Below are positions 17,467 through 26,300 of a stretch of 64,000 nt of DNA, in pieces. Origin of the DNA: JBBQFC01 sp038321615 (GTDB taxonomy: Bacteria; Bacteroidota; Bacteroidia; Flavobacteriales_D; Cryomorphaceae). The stretch lies in assembly GCA_038321615.1 (NCBI GenBank), contig JBBQFC010000002.1:52205-116204 (forward strand), in the 5' to 3' direction. Position 1 is the stretch's first letter. Every line of letters begins with the position of its first letter. Made by a program: the position numbers and the translations under genes. The notes beneath the pieces were generated by a model. That model did no database searches. It had not been told where the DNA came from and worked only from the letters and a program-made list of their open reading frames with translations.

Positions 17467-18221
17467 AATTAGCCACGCGTATTATGGGCGATGGAGCTCC
17501 TTTAATTGTGCTTCATGGCCTCTTCGGTTCGGGCGATAATTGGCAGTCGCTGGCTAAACTGTGGAGTGAGTCCTTCCAGGTTATCTTGGTCGATCAGCGC
17601 AATCATGGCAGGTCGCCCCGTTCTGATAATTTTAATTACGACCTTCTAGCTGCCGATTTATTCGATCTCTACTCGGACTTAAAGATCGAGAAAGCCGCAC
17701 TAATAGGCCATTCGATGGGTGGGAAAGCGGTTCTCCGATTTTCACAACTTCATCCCGAAAAGGTTGAGAAAGCGGTGGTGGTCGATATGGGCTTAAAAGC
17801 CTATCCACTCCAACATTCGGATGTTTTGGATGCTTTTCATGCTGTCGATCTCTATAAAGTGCGCGCTCGAAGCGATGCCGAAGCAATGGTGGCAGCCCAC
17901 TTGCCAAATGTGGGAACGGCTCAATTTATCTTGAAAAATCTCTATCGCATGCCTGACGGAAACTACGCCTGGCGCGTGAATTTCGGAGTCATGGAGGCCG
18001 AAATGGAGCATATTGTAGCTGCCATCCCCCCTGAAACGTCAAATGTCGAAGTACTTTTTATATACGGCAGCAATTCAGACTATGTATTGCCGTCTGATTT
18101 TGAGTCCATCAAAAAAATATTTACGCGAGCGAAATTCGCTCAATTACCCACCGGGCATTGGGTTCACGCCGAAGATCCCGATGGATTAAATCGCCTATTC
18201 AAAAAATTTGTAACCTCTTGA
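17454..18221 (+). CDS. Alpha/beta hydrolase (YbfF-like esterase family)
   Basis: 255 residues of the alpha/beta hydrolase fold. The oxyanion region is 'IVLHGLFGSGDNW', the nucleophile elbow 'LIGHSMGG' has Ser87, and the C-terminal histidine is in 'PTGHWVHAEDP'. 'VDQRNHGRSPRS' is typical of the YbfF-like group. It starts at a GTG overlapping the end of pdxJ by 13 bases; no ATG is available upstream of the first conserved strand. The physiological substrate is unknown; related proteins cleave short acyl esters. Confidence 0.9.
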   Translation: MFDVKLATRIMGDGAPLIVLHGLFGSGDNWQSLAKLWSESFQVILVDQRNHGRSPRSDNFNYDLLAADLFDLYSDLKIEKAALIGHSMGGKAVLRFSQLHPEKVEKAVVVDMGLKAYPLQHSDVLDAFHAVDLYKVRARSDAEAMVAAHLPNVGTAQFILKNLYRMPDGNYAWRVNFGVMEAEMEHIVAAIPPETSNVEVLFIYGSNSDYVLPSDFESIKKIFTRAKFAQLPTGHWVHAEDPDGLNRLFKKFVTS

Positions 18222-18278
18222 AAACCCATGGCGTATAGGTATCGGATTTCATTAATAAGGTTTAATTGGTGATTAAGG

Positions 18279-18315
18279 CAACAAGGGTCGACAATGGTCG
18301 GCCCTTGTTGTTTTT
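18279..18315 (+). terminator. Rho-independent terminator after the pdxJ operon
   Basis: A 14-base stem (18279-18292 with 18297-18310, one mismatch) closes an AATG loop and is followed by TTTTT. It lies 57 bases after the hydrolase stop. Confidence 0.85.
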
Positions 18316-18408
18316 ACCTTTTTTTGGCGATCTCTAAGAGTAAATCTTGACTGATAGCCGTCAAAGGTTTGCGATCAATTGAAGTATATTCGCCCAAAAA
18401 CTTTTCAC

Positions 18409-19113
18409 TTGCACCACGGCCTCGTAATTATCCCCACCTACAACGAGAAAGGAAATATTCTGCGTATCGTTAGAGCGGTAATGGATTTGGCTGAAAGATT
18501 TGAAGTTTTAGTAGTCGATGACAACTCGCCCGATGGCACAGCCGACTTGGTTCGTGAGCTCATATCTGCGTTTCCAGAAAGGGTGCATCTTCTTTCCCGA
18601 AAGGGAAAATTAGGGTTGGGAACGGCCTACATTTCAGGTTTTCGATACGCCCTAGATAGGGAATACACCCACATTTTTGAGATGGATGCCGATTTTTCGC
18701 ATTCACCTACCGATCTGCCGCGATTGCTCGAAGCCTGCGAGGCAGGAGCCGATATGAGCGTGGGTTCGCGCTATGTATCAGGTGGTAAGCTGAGTAATTG
18801 GCCAGTTTCCCGCAGAATGATCTCTTATTTTGCATCGCTTTATGTGCGCATGGTCCTTTGGATTGGTGTGAAAGACAGTACGGCAGGTTTTGTTTGTTAC
18901 CGCCGGGAAGTGCTGGAAGCGATCAACCTCGATAAAATCGAGTTTATCGGTTATGCTTTCCAAATAGAAATGAAATACGCTGCCATACGGAAGGGTTTTA
19001 AATTGGAGGAAGTGCCTATTACCTTCGTAGACCGTAAAGTGGGTCAAAGCAAAATGAGTATGGGGATATTTGCCGAAGCTTTTTGGGGAGTTGTCAAAAT
19101 GAAATTTCAATAG
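18409..19113 (+). CDS. Polyprenol-phosphate mannose synthase-type glycosyltransferase (GT2)
   Basis: 234 residues of a GT-A fold, family 2, related to dolichol/polyprenol-phosphate mannose synthases. Seen: 'LVIIPTYNEKGNIL' at the N-terminus, the nucleotide/metal motifs 'VVDDNSPDGTADLV' and 'FEMDADFSHSP', and 'SRYVSGGKLSNWPVSR'. It would transfer a sugar from GDP- or UDP-sugar to a lipid phosphate at the inner membrane; no transmembrane anchor follows. The frame has TTG codons at 18379 and 18409. I prefer 18409 because homologues begin just before this strand and because TATATTCG at 18386 could be a -7 element. It is followed after 1 base by dihydroorotase. Confidence 0.88.
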   Translation: MHHGLVIIPTYNEKGNILRIVRAVMDLAERFEVLVVDDNSPDGTADLVRELISAFPERVHLLSRKGKLGLGTAYISGFRYALDREYTHIFEMDADFSHSPTDLPRLLEACEAGADMSVGSRYVSGGKLSNWPVSRRMISYFASLYVRMVLWIGVKDSTAGFVCYRREVLEAINLDKIEFIGYAFQIEMKYAAIRKGFKLEEVPITFVDRKVGQSKMSMGIFAEAFWGVVKMKFQ

Positions 19114-19114
19114 G

Positions 19115-20455
19115 ATGGCTATTATCCGGATACTTAATGCCACACTTGTAAATGAAGGCAAGGTTTTCAAAGCCGATGTCGAGATCGAAAACGGTGTAAT
19201 TGCCGAAGTAAGCTCAGAGCTTCCTCCAATCAAGCCGCACACTGAAGTTATAGATGGAAGTGGACTTCACCTGTTACCCGGTTTAATCGACGATCAAGTG
19301 CACTTCCGCGAGCCTGGCCTTACCCACAAAGCCGATCTTACTACAGAGAGCCGCGCAGCGGTAGCCGGAGGCATCACTAGCTTTATGGAGATGCCAAACA
19401 CGGTGCCCAATACCCTCACCCAGGAATTGTTGGAAGCCAAATATCAGCGCGCCGCTGAAACCAGCGTAGCCAACTACTCTTTCTTTATGGGCGTATCAAA
19501 CGATAATCTCCCGGAAGTATTGAAAACCGATGGAAAGCGGGTCTGTGGCGTGAAAGTTTTCATGGGTTCTTCTACGGGCAATATGCTCGTGGACAGTCCG
19601 AGTACGTTGGACAATCTTTTCAAGGAATGCCCGCTGTTGATAGCTGCTCACTGCGAAGATGAGCAAACCATACAAAAGAATATGGCCGATTATCGTGCCC
19701 GCTACGGCGAAGAAGTTCCGGTGAAATATCATCCCGTTATCCGTTCGGCGGAAGCTTGTTACCGCTCATCTTCTGTGGCTGCTGAGCTTGCTACGCGGCA
19801 CAACACCCGCCTGCATATTCTGCATATTTCCACCGCACGCGAAACCTCTCTTTTCAGAAATGATGTTCCGCTTTCCGAAAAGCGACTCACAGCCGAAGCT
19901 TGCATACATCACCTTTGGTTTACCGATGCAGATTATGAATCGAAAGGGAATCTCATTAAATGGAATCCTGCGGTGAAGTCGGCAGCCGATCGAGAAGCGG
20001 TGCGTAAAGCTGTAATCGACGGCAGGATTGACGTAATAGCTACCGACCACGCTCCGCATACCTTGCAAGAAAAGGATGCAACATACTCCAAGGCTCCATC
20101 TGGCGGTCCATTGGTAGAGCACGGCCTTTTGGCTCTGCTGGAAATTGCTAAGCAGGGCGTATTTTCACTCGAACAAATAGTGCAAAAAACGAGTCACAAT
20201 GTGGCTGAAATGTTCCAAATCGATAAGCGTGGTTTTATCCGAAAAGGATACGCTGCCGATCTCGTTCTCGTTGATCTAAATGGCCATACGGAAGTTAAAC
20301 GCGGAGAAGTTCGTTATAAATGCGGGTGGAGCCCCTTCGAAGGAACTACTTTTTCGTCGCGCGTTACACATACCCTGGTAAATGGGCAATGGGCTTACCG
20401 CGACGGGATTGTGAATGACGATTTACGCGGTGCCCGACTAAACTTCAATCGGTAA
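19115..20455 (+). CDS. pyrC: Dihydroorotase (amidohydrolase class I)
   Basis: 446 residues. Catalyses cyclisation of carbamoyl-aspartate to dihydroorotate in pyrimidine synthesis. Visible: 'GLIDDQVHFREPGLTHKADL', the carboxylated-lysine region 'GVKVFMGSSTGNML', metal histidines in 'AAHCEDEQ' and 'LHILHIST', and the catalytic Asp in 'IATDHAPHT'. The usual HxH pair is Gln61-Val-His63 here; this substitution is, to my knowledge, typical of Bacteroidota enzymes. It starts 1 base after the glycosyltransferase stop and overlaps the DUF4296 gene by 1 base (TAATG). Confidence 0.93.
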   Translation: MAIIRILNATLVNEGKVFKADVEIENGVIAEVSSELPPIKPHTEVIDGSGLHLLPGLIDDQVHFREPGLTHKADLTTESRAAVAGGITSFMEMPNTVPNTLTQELLEAKYQRAAETSVANYSFFMGVSNDNLPEVLKTDGKRVCGVKVFMGSSTGNMLVDSPSTLDNLFKECPLLIAAHCEDEQTIQKNMADYRARYGEEVPVKYHPVIRSAEACYRSSSVAAELATRHNTRLHILHISTARETSLFRNDVPLSEKRLTAEACIHHLWFTDADYESKGNLIKWNPAVKSAADREAVRKAVIDGRIDVIATDHAPHTLQEKDATYSKAPSGGPLVEHGLLALLEIAKQGVFSLEQIVQKTSHNVAEMFQIDKRGFIRKGYAADLVLVDLNGHTEVKRGEVRYKCGWSPFEGTTFSSRVTHTLVNGQWAYRDGIVNDDLRGARLNFNR

Positions 20456-20907
20456 TGCGCATAGTCGCCATGCTGTTCTCGATAATCTTATTTACGGCTT
20501 GCACTCCCGAAATAGAGCCCCGTCCGGCCAATGTGATGGATGGACCTTTATTTGCCCGGGTAATGGTCGACGTGCAATTACTAGAAGCTGCTAAAACTCA
20601 AAATCCGCATCGGCGCGAATGGTCAACCGAATCGCTTCGCTCGGGTTATGCGCTCATTTTTGAAAAGTATGGGATTAATGATTCCCTTTTTCAACGCAGT
20701 TTTCGGTTTTATCAATCTCGCCCCGACTTGATGAAGCCTATCTACGAAGAAGTACTTGATAGCCTTAATGCCTTAGAACCCAAAATCAAGCAGGAGTTTA
20801 TTGATATCCAATCTGCAAAGGTCGATTCTCTGGAAGGAACGTTGGTTGATTCCACTACCTTCAATTCGCCCCGAATGAGCGATAGTATTCGAGCGATTCT
20901 GAAATAG
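20455..20907 (+). CDS. DUF4296 lipoprotein
   Basis: 150 residues. Lipoprotein signal with lipobox 'LFTAC' (Cys16), then one DUF4296 domain ('MDGPLFARVMVDVQLLEAAK', 'FEKYGINDSLFQRSFRFYQS'). Function unknown. The order glycosyltransferase, dihydroorotase, DUF4296, epimerase is a recurrent Bacteroidota cluster. Its last 47 bases overlap, tail to tail, the 3' end of the epimerase gene on the other strand. Confidence 0.88.
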   Translation: MRIVAMLFSIILFTACTPEIEPRPANVMDGPLFARVMVDVQLLEAAKTQNPHRREWSTESLRSGYALIFEKYGINDSLFQRSFRFYQSRPDLMKPIYEEVLDSLNALEPKIKQEFIDIQSAKVDSLEGTLVDSTTFNSPRMSDSIRAILK

Positions 20908-21865
20908 GGGTGAACTTCCCCGGCCAAATTGCTTTTAGTTTAGAGTTGTCGTAGACTTGCTTGCGCGACGCACTCCGAGCCGTTTCCTTGGTCACTTTAG
21001 CTTTTTCTCCGCCTAATTTTTCCAATACTGCATACACCCTCCACGCCATTTCTAACATCCAAGGCTTCAACTCCTTTCGAGGCTTCTTATTTCCAAACAA
21101 AATGGCAGCTCGTGTTAGAAGTTCCTGGTAGGTAAGATTTTCACCATTTACCACAAATCGCTCATTTTCTAAATCGCTGTTCATTAGCCAAATAGCTGCT
21201 TGGCTCACATCCTTCACATCTACAAATCCGCCTGCGCCTTGGGGAAATGCGGATACTCCAGCGCGCAAGGTCTGGAAAAGCATACCACTGCTTTGATCGG
21301 GTTTGGAAGGGCCAATGATGATGCTCGGATTCAAGATTATGGCAGGGAGACCTTCCATGGTGCCGCGCCATACTTCGCGCTCCGCATTAAATTTGCTTAG
21401 CCCATAAGTGGAGCGGTTTTGATCGCGTGTCCAGTCGTTTTTCTCGGTTATGGGTGCTCCCGATTTATTGCTTCCTAAAGCAGCGACGGAGCTAATATGG
21501 CAGATTTTTTTTACGCCCGCCGACAGGGACAAGTTGACCAAATTTGCTGTTCCCTCGCCGTTCACTTTTAGCATTTTGTCGGCATCGGCAGGGTGGTATG
21601 ATACCATGGCCGCGGCGTGGTAAACTTTTTCAACTTTATCCAAGGCTCTCTCCAAACTGTCCAAATCAAGCAATTCAGCTTCTACCCAATTTAGAGACCG
21701 AAATAGGGATTCGCCTGCTGCGGGGTCTAAAAATTTAAAAACAGTCTTGACAAAATCTAAATCTGAATTGAGGCGACGTATCGCCCGCAAGGGTTGGTTT
21801 GTGCGCGCAAGGTCGAATAGCACGCGGGCGCCTACGATGCCTGTTCCACCAGTTATAAGATTCAC
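20861..21865 (-). CDS. NAD(P)-dependent epimerase/dehydratase family protein
   Basis: 334 residues of the extended short-chain dehydrogenase family. The Rossmann motif 'TGGTGIVG' begins at residue 5, the active-site 'YGLSK' (YxxxK) is preceded by a Ser-rich strand ('ICHISSVAALGS'), and 'LNPSIIIGPS' follows. The start codon is GTG (21863-21865), placing the first beta strand directly at the N-terminus. Close families include 3-beta-hydroxysteroid dehydrogenase-like and dihydroflavonol reductase-like enzymes; the substrate is unknown. The 3' end runs 47 bases into the convergent DUF4296 gene. Confidence 0.9.
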   Translation of the reverse strand: MNLITGGTGIVGARVLFDLARTNQPLRAIRRLNSDLDFVKTVFKFLDPAAGESLFRSLNWVEAELLDLDSLERALDKVEKVYHAAAMVSYHPADADKMLKVNGEGTANLVNLSLSAGVKKICHISSVAALGSNKSGAPITEKNDWTRDQNRSTYGLSKFNAEREVWRGTMEGLPAIILNPSIIIGPSKPDQSSGMLFQTLRAGVSAFPQGAGGFVDVKDVSQAAIWLMNSDLENERFVVNGENLTYQELLTRAAILFGNKKPRKELKPWMLEMAWRVYAVLEKLGGEKAKVTKETARSASRKQVYDNSKLKAIWPGKFTPISESLEYYRSFGAN

Positions 21866-21931
21866 CCGGCCAATGTAGTTTGAATTGGTTTTATATCCAT
21901 TGTGTTGAACCAGTATCCCATACTTGTCTAA

Positions 21932-23224
21932 TTAGTTAAAAACCACATCCAAACTCTCGCACATGGCTTTCGCGGCTATTTCCAGATGGGTGCGTTCATG
22001 GGCTCTCGATACAAAACCCACCTCATAGCCCGATGGTCCAAGATATACACCACGCTCACAGAGTGCCCCATGGAAGCGGCTGAATAAATTCATACTTGCC
22101 GGATCGATATCGCTGCTGGCAGCAATTTCTTCTTTATCTGTAAAAGCTATCCAAAAAATACTTCCGATGTGGAACATGTGAAATGCGTAGGCCTTTTTGG
22201 ACGCATAATCGTTCACGATATCGGCTAGCAATTTTGTTTTTTCTTCGAGTGCTTCGTAAAAGCCAGGCTTCAGGCAGGCTTCAATTTGGGCTTTGCCAGC
22301 CGCCATAGCTACCGGGTTTCCGCTGAGGGTACCCGCTTGGTATACAGGCCCTTCAGGCGCTACGAAGCTCATTATCTCTTTGCTGGCGCCATAAGCGCCT
22401 ACCGGTAGGCCTCCACCAATTATTTTTCCGAAGGCAACAATATCGGGCTTGACTCCATAGTAACCCGCAGCTCCTTCGAAGCCAACGCGAAAACCGGAAA
22501 TAACTTCATCAAAAAACAGAGGAATGTTTTCGCGGTCGCAGACATCGCGCAGGAATTGCAAAAATTCGCCGCCTTGAATGAGCAATCCATTATTTGCAGG
22601 TATCGGTTCGATAGCAATGCAGGCTATTTCTCCTTTGTAGCGCGATACCGCCAGCTCTATTGCTTCCCGGTTATGGAGCGGAACCACAATGGTTTCGGCG
22701 GCGTAGGCCGCGGGTATTCCGGCCGACGAAGATGTGCCAAGGGTGGCTAATCCACTTCCAGCATTTACGAGCAGGGCATCGACGTGTCCGTGATAACAAC
22801 CATCAAACTTGACGATTTTATTTCTTCCAGTGTAGCCACGAGCTAGCCGTATAGCCGACATAGCAGCCTCAGTACCCGAACTCACAAAACGTATTTTTTC
22901 TAGATACCGGTGATTGGAGATAATGAGATCAGCCAACTCATTTTCCTGGCGTGTTGGTGCACCAAAGGTAGTGCCACGCGAGACGGTATCGGTTATGGCC
23001 TTCACCACTTCGGCTGGGGCATGACCCAGGATTAATGGGCCAAAGGAGCAGCAAAAATCGATAAATCGATTGCCATCTACGTCGATTAAATAAGGTCCTT
23101 CGCCGCGATCCATAAAGATTGGAGTGCCACCCACAGCCTTAAAAGCCCGCACTGGGCTATTTACACCTCCTGGAAAGAGGGTGCTCGATTTTTCAAAAAG
23201 TCTCTGTGATTCTGAACGGTTCAT
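21932..23224 (-). CDS. hemL: Glutamate-1-semialdehyde 2,1-aminomutase
   Basis: 430 residues from the ATG at 23222-23224 ('MNRSESQRLFEKSSTLFPGG'); the open frame continues about 51 codons upstream, but homologues start here. A class III PLP aminotransferase making 5-aminolevulinate from glutamate semialdehyde in the C5 heme pathway. Motifs: 'PGGVNSPVRAFKAVGGTP', 'VSSGTEAAMSAIRLARG', 'LFFDEVISGFRVG' and the PLP lysine in 'IVAFGKIIGGGLPVGAYG'. A ferrochelatase lies 4.6 kb away on the other strand. It is divergent from kynU, with 80 bases between the starts. Confidence 0.95.
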   Translation of the reverse strand: MNRSESQRLFEKSSTLFPGGVNSPVRAFKAVGGTPIFMDRGEGPYLIDVDGNRFIDFCCSFGPLILGHAPAEVVKAITDTVSRGTTFGAPTRQENELADLIISNHRYLEKIRFVSSGTEAAMSAIRLARGYTGRNKIVKFDGCYHGHVDALLVNAGSGLATLGTSSSAGIPAAYAAETIVVPLHNREAIELAVSRYKGEIACIAIEPIPANNGLLIQGGEFLQFLRDVCDRENIPLFFDEVISGFRVGFEGAAGYYGVKPDIVAFGKIIGGGLPVGAYGASKEIMSFVAPEGPVYQAGTLSGNPVAMAAGKAQIEACLKPGFYEALEEKTKLLADIVNDYASKKAYAFHMFHIGSIFWIAFTDKEEIAASSDIDPASMNLFSRFHGALCERGVYLGPSGYEVGFVSRAHERTHLEIAAKAMCESLDVVFN

Positions 23225-23247
23225 GGGCTGCGTAGTTTGTCGGTGGC

Positions 23248-23277
23248 TTGTGCCCTGCGGACAAATGCCTATTTTCG
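23248..23277 (+). promoter_or_regulatory. Candidate promoter of kynU (TTG-N19-TATTTTCG)
   Basis: A TTG at 23248-23250 is separated by 19 bases from TATTTTCG at 23270-23277. This is the spacing expected between -33 and -7 boxes in Bacteroidota, with one mismatch in the -7 box. It lies 28 bases before the kynU start. Confidence 0.5.
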
Positions 23278-23304
23278 AGCACAAATTTAACCACTCCCTT
23301 TTAA

Positions 23305-24582
23305 ATGAGGTCTTCTTTTCAGGCGCGTGCCGCACAATATGATGATCGCGATGAATTAGCATCTTGGCGCACAGCATTTTTGATACCGCAATTCCAAGGA
23401 AAAGACTCGATCTATTTTACCGGAAATAGCTTGGGTCTTCAACCCAAATCTTTGCGCGCCTTGGTGAATGAAGAGCTCGACGATTGGGCAGAATTCGGGG
23501 TGGAGGGTCATTTTCACAGCCGTCGACCTTGGTATAGCTATCATGAGCAGCTAATGCAATCTGGAGCCGAAGTGGTTGGCGCCAAGCTTGGTGAAGTAGT
23601 ACACATGAACGGGCTTACCGTAAATCTTCATTTAATGATGGTGAGCTTTTACCAGCCTACCGAATCGCGGTTCAAAATAATTTGTGAAGCCAAGGCCTTT
23701 CCAAGCGATCAATATATGCTCGAGTCGCAGCTGGCCTTCCATGGGTTAAGTTTGGACGAGGCGCTGATTGAAGTAGCGCCAAGAGTAGGGGAGCATGTTA
23801 TTCGCCACGAAGATATTTTGAAGGCTATCGCAGATTGTGGAGATCAATTGGCAATGGTTTTCTGGGGTGGAATGAATTATTACAGCGGTCAATTTTTTGA
23901 CATCGAAGCTATAACCCGAGCGGCACATGCCGCAGGGGCTGTAGCAGGATTCGATCTGGCTCACGCCGCTGGGAATGTTCCTCTGGCACTGCACGATTGG
24001 AATGTGGACTGGGCCGCTTGGTGTACTTACAAATATTTGAACAGCAGTCCAGGGGGCGTATCTGGAGTTTTTGTGCACCAACGCCACGCGTCTAACCCAG
24101 ATTTGCTTCGCTTTGCTGGTTGGTGGGGGCATAATAAGGAGAGTCGCTTCCAAATGGAGCCGGGCTTCGATGCCTTACCGACCGCCGAGGGCTGGCAATT
24201 GAGCAACGCGCCCATACTCAGCATGGCGGCGCACCTCGCATCGCTCCGCATTTTTGAGGAGGTAGGTATGGAAAATCTCCGTGCCAAGAGTTTGGCGCTT
24301 ACCGCTTTTTTGGAGGAATGGATCCTGGCTGTAGCTCATGAGCGTAAGGCCAATATCGAAGTTATCACGCCTTCGAACCCCAATGAGCGGGGCTGTCAAC
24401 TCAGTTTATTAGTTCACGGTTACGGCAAGCCTTTATTTGATGCAATTGCTGCCAGGGGCGTTATTGCAGATTGGCGAAATCCAAATGTGATTCGTATTGC
24501 GCCTGTGCCGTTGTACAATAGTTTTCAGGATTGTTTCCGCTTTGGCGAAATTCTGTTCGAAGAATTGGGAAATAAGCTATAA
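23305..24582 (+). CDS. kynU: Kynureninase
   Basis: 425 residues, fold type I PLP enzyme. Cleaves kynurenine to anthranilate plus alanine (or 3-hydroxykynurenine to 3-hydroxyanthranilate, towards NAD). Seen: 'IYFTGNSLGLQPKS', 'GVEGHFHSRRPWYSYHE', 'GFDLAHAAGNVPLALHDW', the PLP lysine in 'WCTYKYLNSSPGG' and 'RFAGWWGHNKESRFQME'. Full length. No other kynurenine-pathway gene is in the window. The gene is divergent from hemL and convergent with a T9SS protein gene. Confidence 0.95.
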   Translation: MRSSFQARAAQYDDRDELASWRTAFLIPQFQGKDSIYFTGNSLGLQPKSLRALVNEELDDWAEFGVEGHFHSRRPWYSYHEQLMQSGAEVVGAKLGEVVHMNGLTVNLHLMMVSFYQPTESRFKIICEAKAFPSDQYMLESQLAFHGLSLDEALIEVAPRVGEHVIRHEDILKAIADCGDQLAMVFWGGMNYYSGQFFDIEAITRAAHAAGAVAGFDLAHAAGNVPLALHDWNVDWAAWCTYKYLNSSPGGVSGVFVHQRHASNPDLLRFAGWWGHNKESRFQMEPGFDALPTAEGWQLSNAPILSMAAHLASLRIFEEVGMENLRAKSLALTAFLEEWILAVAHERKANIEVITPSNPNERGCQLSLLVHGYGKPLFDAIAARGVIADWRNPNVIRIAPVPLYNSFQDCFRFGEILFEELGNKL

Positions 24583-24627
24583 GTCGCTTTTCCTCATTCG
24601 GAAAAAGTAAAGCAATGTGCTCCGTGC

Positions 24628-25530
24628 TTATCGGCCCACCACAAATTTCTGGTTTCCAATAGTATCGCCTATTTTGAACTGAATGAAATAAATCCCAGCA
24701 TCCAAGTCAGAAATGTCAATGCTTCGAAGTTCAGCTCCTTGGGCTGACCTAATATTTCTGCCATTCAAATCGAATATTTCTAGCCCTTCTACGGCTGCAT
24801 CCCATCGGATTTCGTCTGCTGCGGGATTGGGGTATACCTTAATTTGAAATCTTTCATTGTCGCCGGCATTGCTCAAAATACAACCCGGAAATGTCGGGGC
24901 GATGTAATCGAGGGTGGGAGAGTTGTAGCACCGCAGGCGCACGTTTGACAGCAAATCGCAAGCCGCGAGTCGACCGATTGGGAAAATAAAATCTCTTTGG
25001 TGACCTGCGAATTCCAATATTTCCATTATTAAAGGCATTTCAATCATAGGATCGCCGATCGGCTCGAAAATTGGAAACTGGGCTCGCACGGTTGTCCCTT
25101 CAATTTCTACCATAAAACTAGGTTGAGCATTCACTATATAGCCTTGACTAAGCTCCAAGGTGTTTGAATTTATGAAGTAGCTGTATTCGACACTTAAATT
25201 GTCATGGAAGATGTAGGCTAGTTCAAATTCGGGAAATTGTTCGGTCGCGAAAAACACGGAATCACCCGAGACGTAGCTGTAGTAAGGAGGCACTATAGCC
25301 GAACATCCTAAGGCGACATCCGATCCATTAGCATCGATTTTGCTGCAGTTTTTACCATTGAATAGTAGCTGCTCTGAAACGAAGAATTCGGTGGTGAAAT
25401 CATCTTGATTGGGGTCAAAGGCTAAATTGTAATTATACGTCCAGGTAGTACCCACATCAAACCAGGCCGCTTGTTGCCCATGCACGTAAATTGCGGATAT
25501 CGCTAAAAGAAATAGAAATCGGAACTTCAT
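24628..25530 (-). CDS. Secreted protein with T9SS type A sorting domain
   Basis: 300 residues from the ATG at 25528-25530. Signal peptide 1-19 ('SAIYVHG' before Gln-Gln). The middle (about 20-225) matches no family I recognise; it contains beta-rich segments and four or more cysteines ('NCSKIDANGSDVALGCSAIV'). The last about 75 residues are a type IX secretion sorting domain ('FQIKVYPNPAADEIRWD', 'LEIFDLNGRNIRS', 'GIYFIQFKIGDTIGNQKFVV'). It should be exported by T9SS and either anchored to the surface or released. It is a single gene with no partner. Confidence 0.88.
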   Translation of the reverse strand: MKFRFLFLLAISAIYVHGQQAAWFDVGTTWTYNYNLAFDPNQDDFTTEFFVSEQLLFNGKNCSKIDANGSDVALGCSAIVPPYYSYVSGDSVFFATEQFPEFELAYIFHDNLSVEYSYFINSNTLELSQGYIVNAQPSFMVEIEGTTVRAQFPIFEPIGDPMIEMPLIMEILEFAGHQRDFIFPIGRLAACDLLSNVRLRCYNSPTLDYIAPTFPGCILSNAGDNERFQIKVYPNPAADEIRWDAAVEGLEIFDLNGRNIRSAQGAELRSIDISDLDAGIYFIQFKIGDTIGNQKFVVGR

Positions 25531-25651
25531 AGCGTAGTGGTTTTGGTTCAATTAAAAATATTTATTCGAATCGGTTTGTCTGTCTGAAAAAGTCTGACAA
25601 GTTGCAATCCTGTCGGCGCGCTCAGAGTTCGCTCAATCTCTCGACGTGTTT

Positions 25652-25936
25652 TCAGTATAAGAACCCAAATAGCCAAAGCGGAATGGTATTCCCGGAATTA
25701 TATTCGATATCGTCGAGCGCCGGAAAAAAAACAGGCTTATTGCCCAATTGCTTGCGGGTTTTATTGTTCCCGCCTATCTCAAATGCCTGGTTCTCATTTA
25801 CTATAAAGTCTCCTTGATCATGAAAATTTAGCGGATGCTCGAATCCCGCCGCATTTGCAAAAAAAGTCTCCCGGATGGCTTCTTTATCTACCTGGGGTAA
25901 AAATAGAAAAGCCAAGTTGGTATTGTCCAGGTATAA
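25652..25936 (-). pseudogene. 3' remnant of an AAA/DUF4143 ATPase gene
   Basis: Starting at 25936, the minus strand reads 'LYLDNTNLAFLFLPQVDKEA', then 'IRETFFANAAGFEH', 'GDFIVNENQAFEIGGNNKT' and ends 'NTIPLWLFGFLY' plus stop. This is the conserved C-terminal block of the ATP-binding DUF4143 family common in Bacteroidota. In that family it follows an AAA ATPase domain of about 300 residues that is absent here. Upstream the frame meets a stop at 25961-25963 and no Walker motif is visible. About 94 residues remain of an expected protein of about 400. These ATPases are often accessory genes, so this marks a decayed insertion. Confidence 0.75.
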
Positions 25937-26174
25937 CGTGCTTCTTGAATGCCGAGTGGTCTATGATCGGTACCGGGAAAATCCAATACCGATCGCCCGG
26001 AAGCAAAGCTCAATTCGGTCAGTTACCGCTGGTATTTTCAATTAGCCCTTCCATTTTTGATTATTCTGGAATACAAGAACAGAGATCTTTGTTGCTCTAA
26101 ACGTAGGATATTCTGCGAAAACGTACATTGTGAAATACCATATTTAGAATACACGCTTTCTATGCTATACATTA

Positions 26175-26192
26175 TTGGGGGATATTCCCCAA
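26175..26192. repeat. Short inverted repeat upstream of lpd
   Basis: TTGGGG and CCCCAA arms flank the six bases GATATT. The repeat lies about 80 bases before the lpd promoter element. It could be an operator or a chance hairpin. Confidence 0.3.
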
Positions 26193-26269
26193 ATTGAACC
26201 CTGTGGTTTGCCAGATAAGAAGATAGCCTCAATCTATCGCTTCGAATCGCTCGCGCTTTCAATGTTTAT

Positions 26270-26277
26270 TACTTTTG
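26270..26277 (+). promoter_or_regulatory. Candidate -7 element TACTTTTG before lpd
   Basis: TACTTTTG matches TAnnTTTG exactly and is 23 bases before the lpd ATG, a good distance for a promoter. The -33 box is not clear. Confidence 0.45.
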
Positions 26278-26300
26278 CACCCGACTAAATACGATGCCTC

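Larger units (their letters stand above)
25531..26300. other. 770-base gap with an ATPase remnant and no intact gene
   Basis: Only short open frames occur here. The left half holds the 3' remnant of a DUF4143 ATPase (25652-25936, listed separately). The right half has an 18-base inverted repeat (26175-26192) and a -7-like element for lpd. No other coding signal was recognised. Confidence 0.7.

Noticed and set aside
18778..19242. 154-codon minus-strand open frame across the glycosyltransferase and pyrC
   Set aside because: It is antisense to two genes with clear family motifs and carries no motif of its own.
23224..23377. hemL extended to 23377, overlapping kynU
   Set aside because: The extra 51 codons have no similarity to the family start, and the conserved N-terminus begins at the ATG at 23224, which removes the overlap with kynU.
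24587..24607. Terminator between kynU and the T9SS gene
   Set aside because: CTTTTCC and GGAAAAAG could form a short stem, but it is A/T rich, only six or seven pairs, and has no following T run on either strand.
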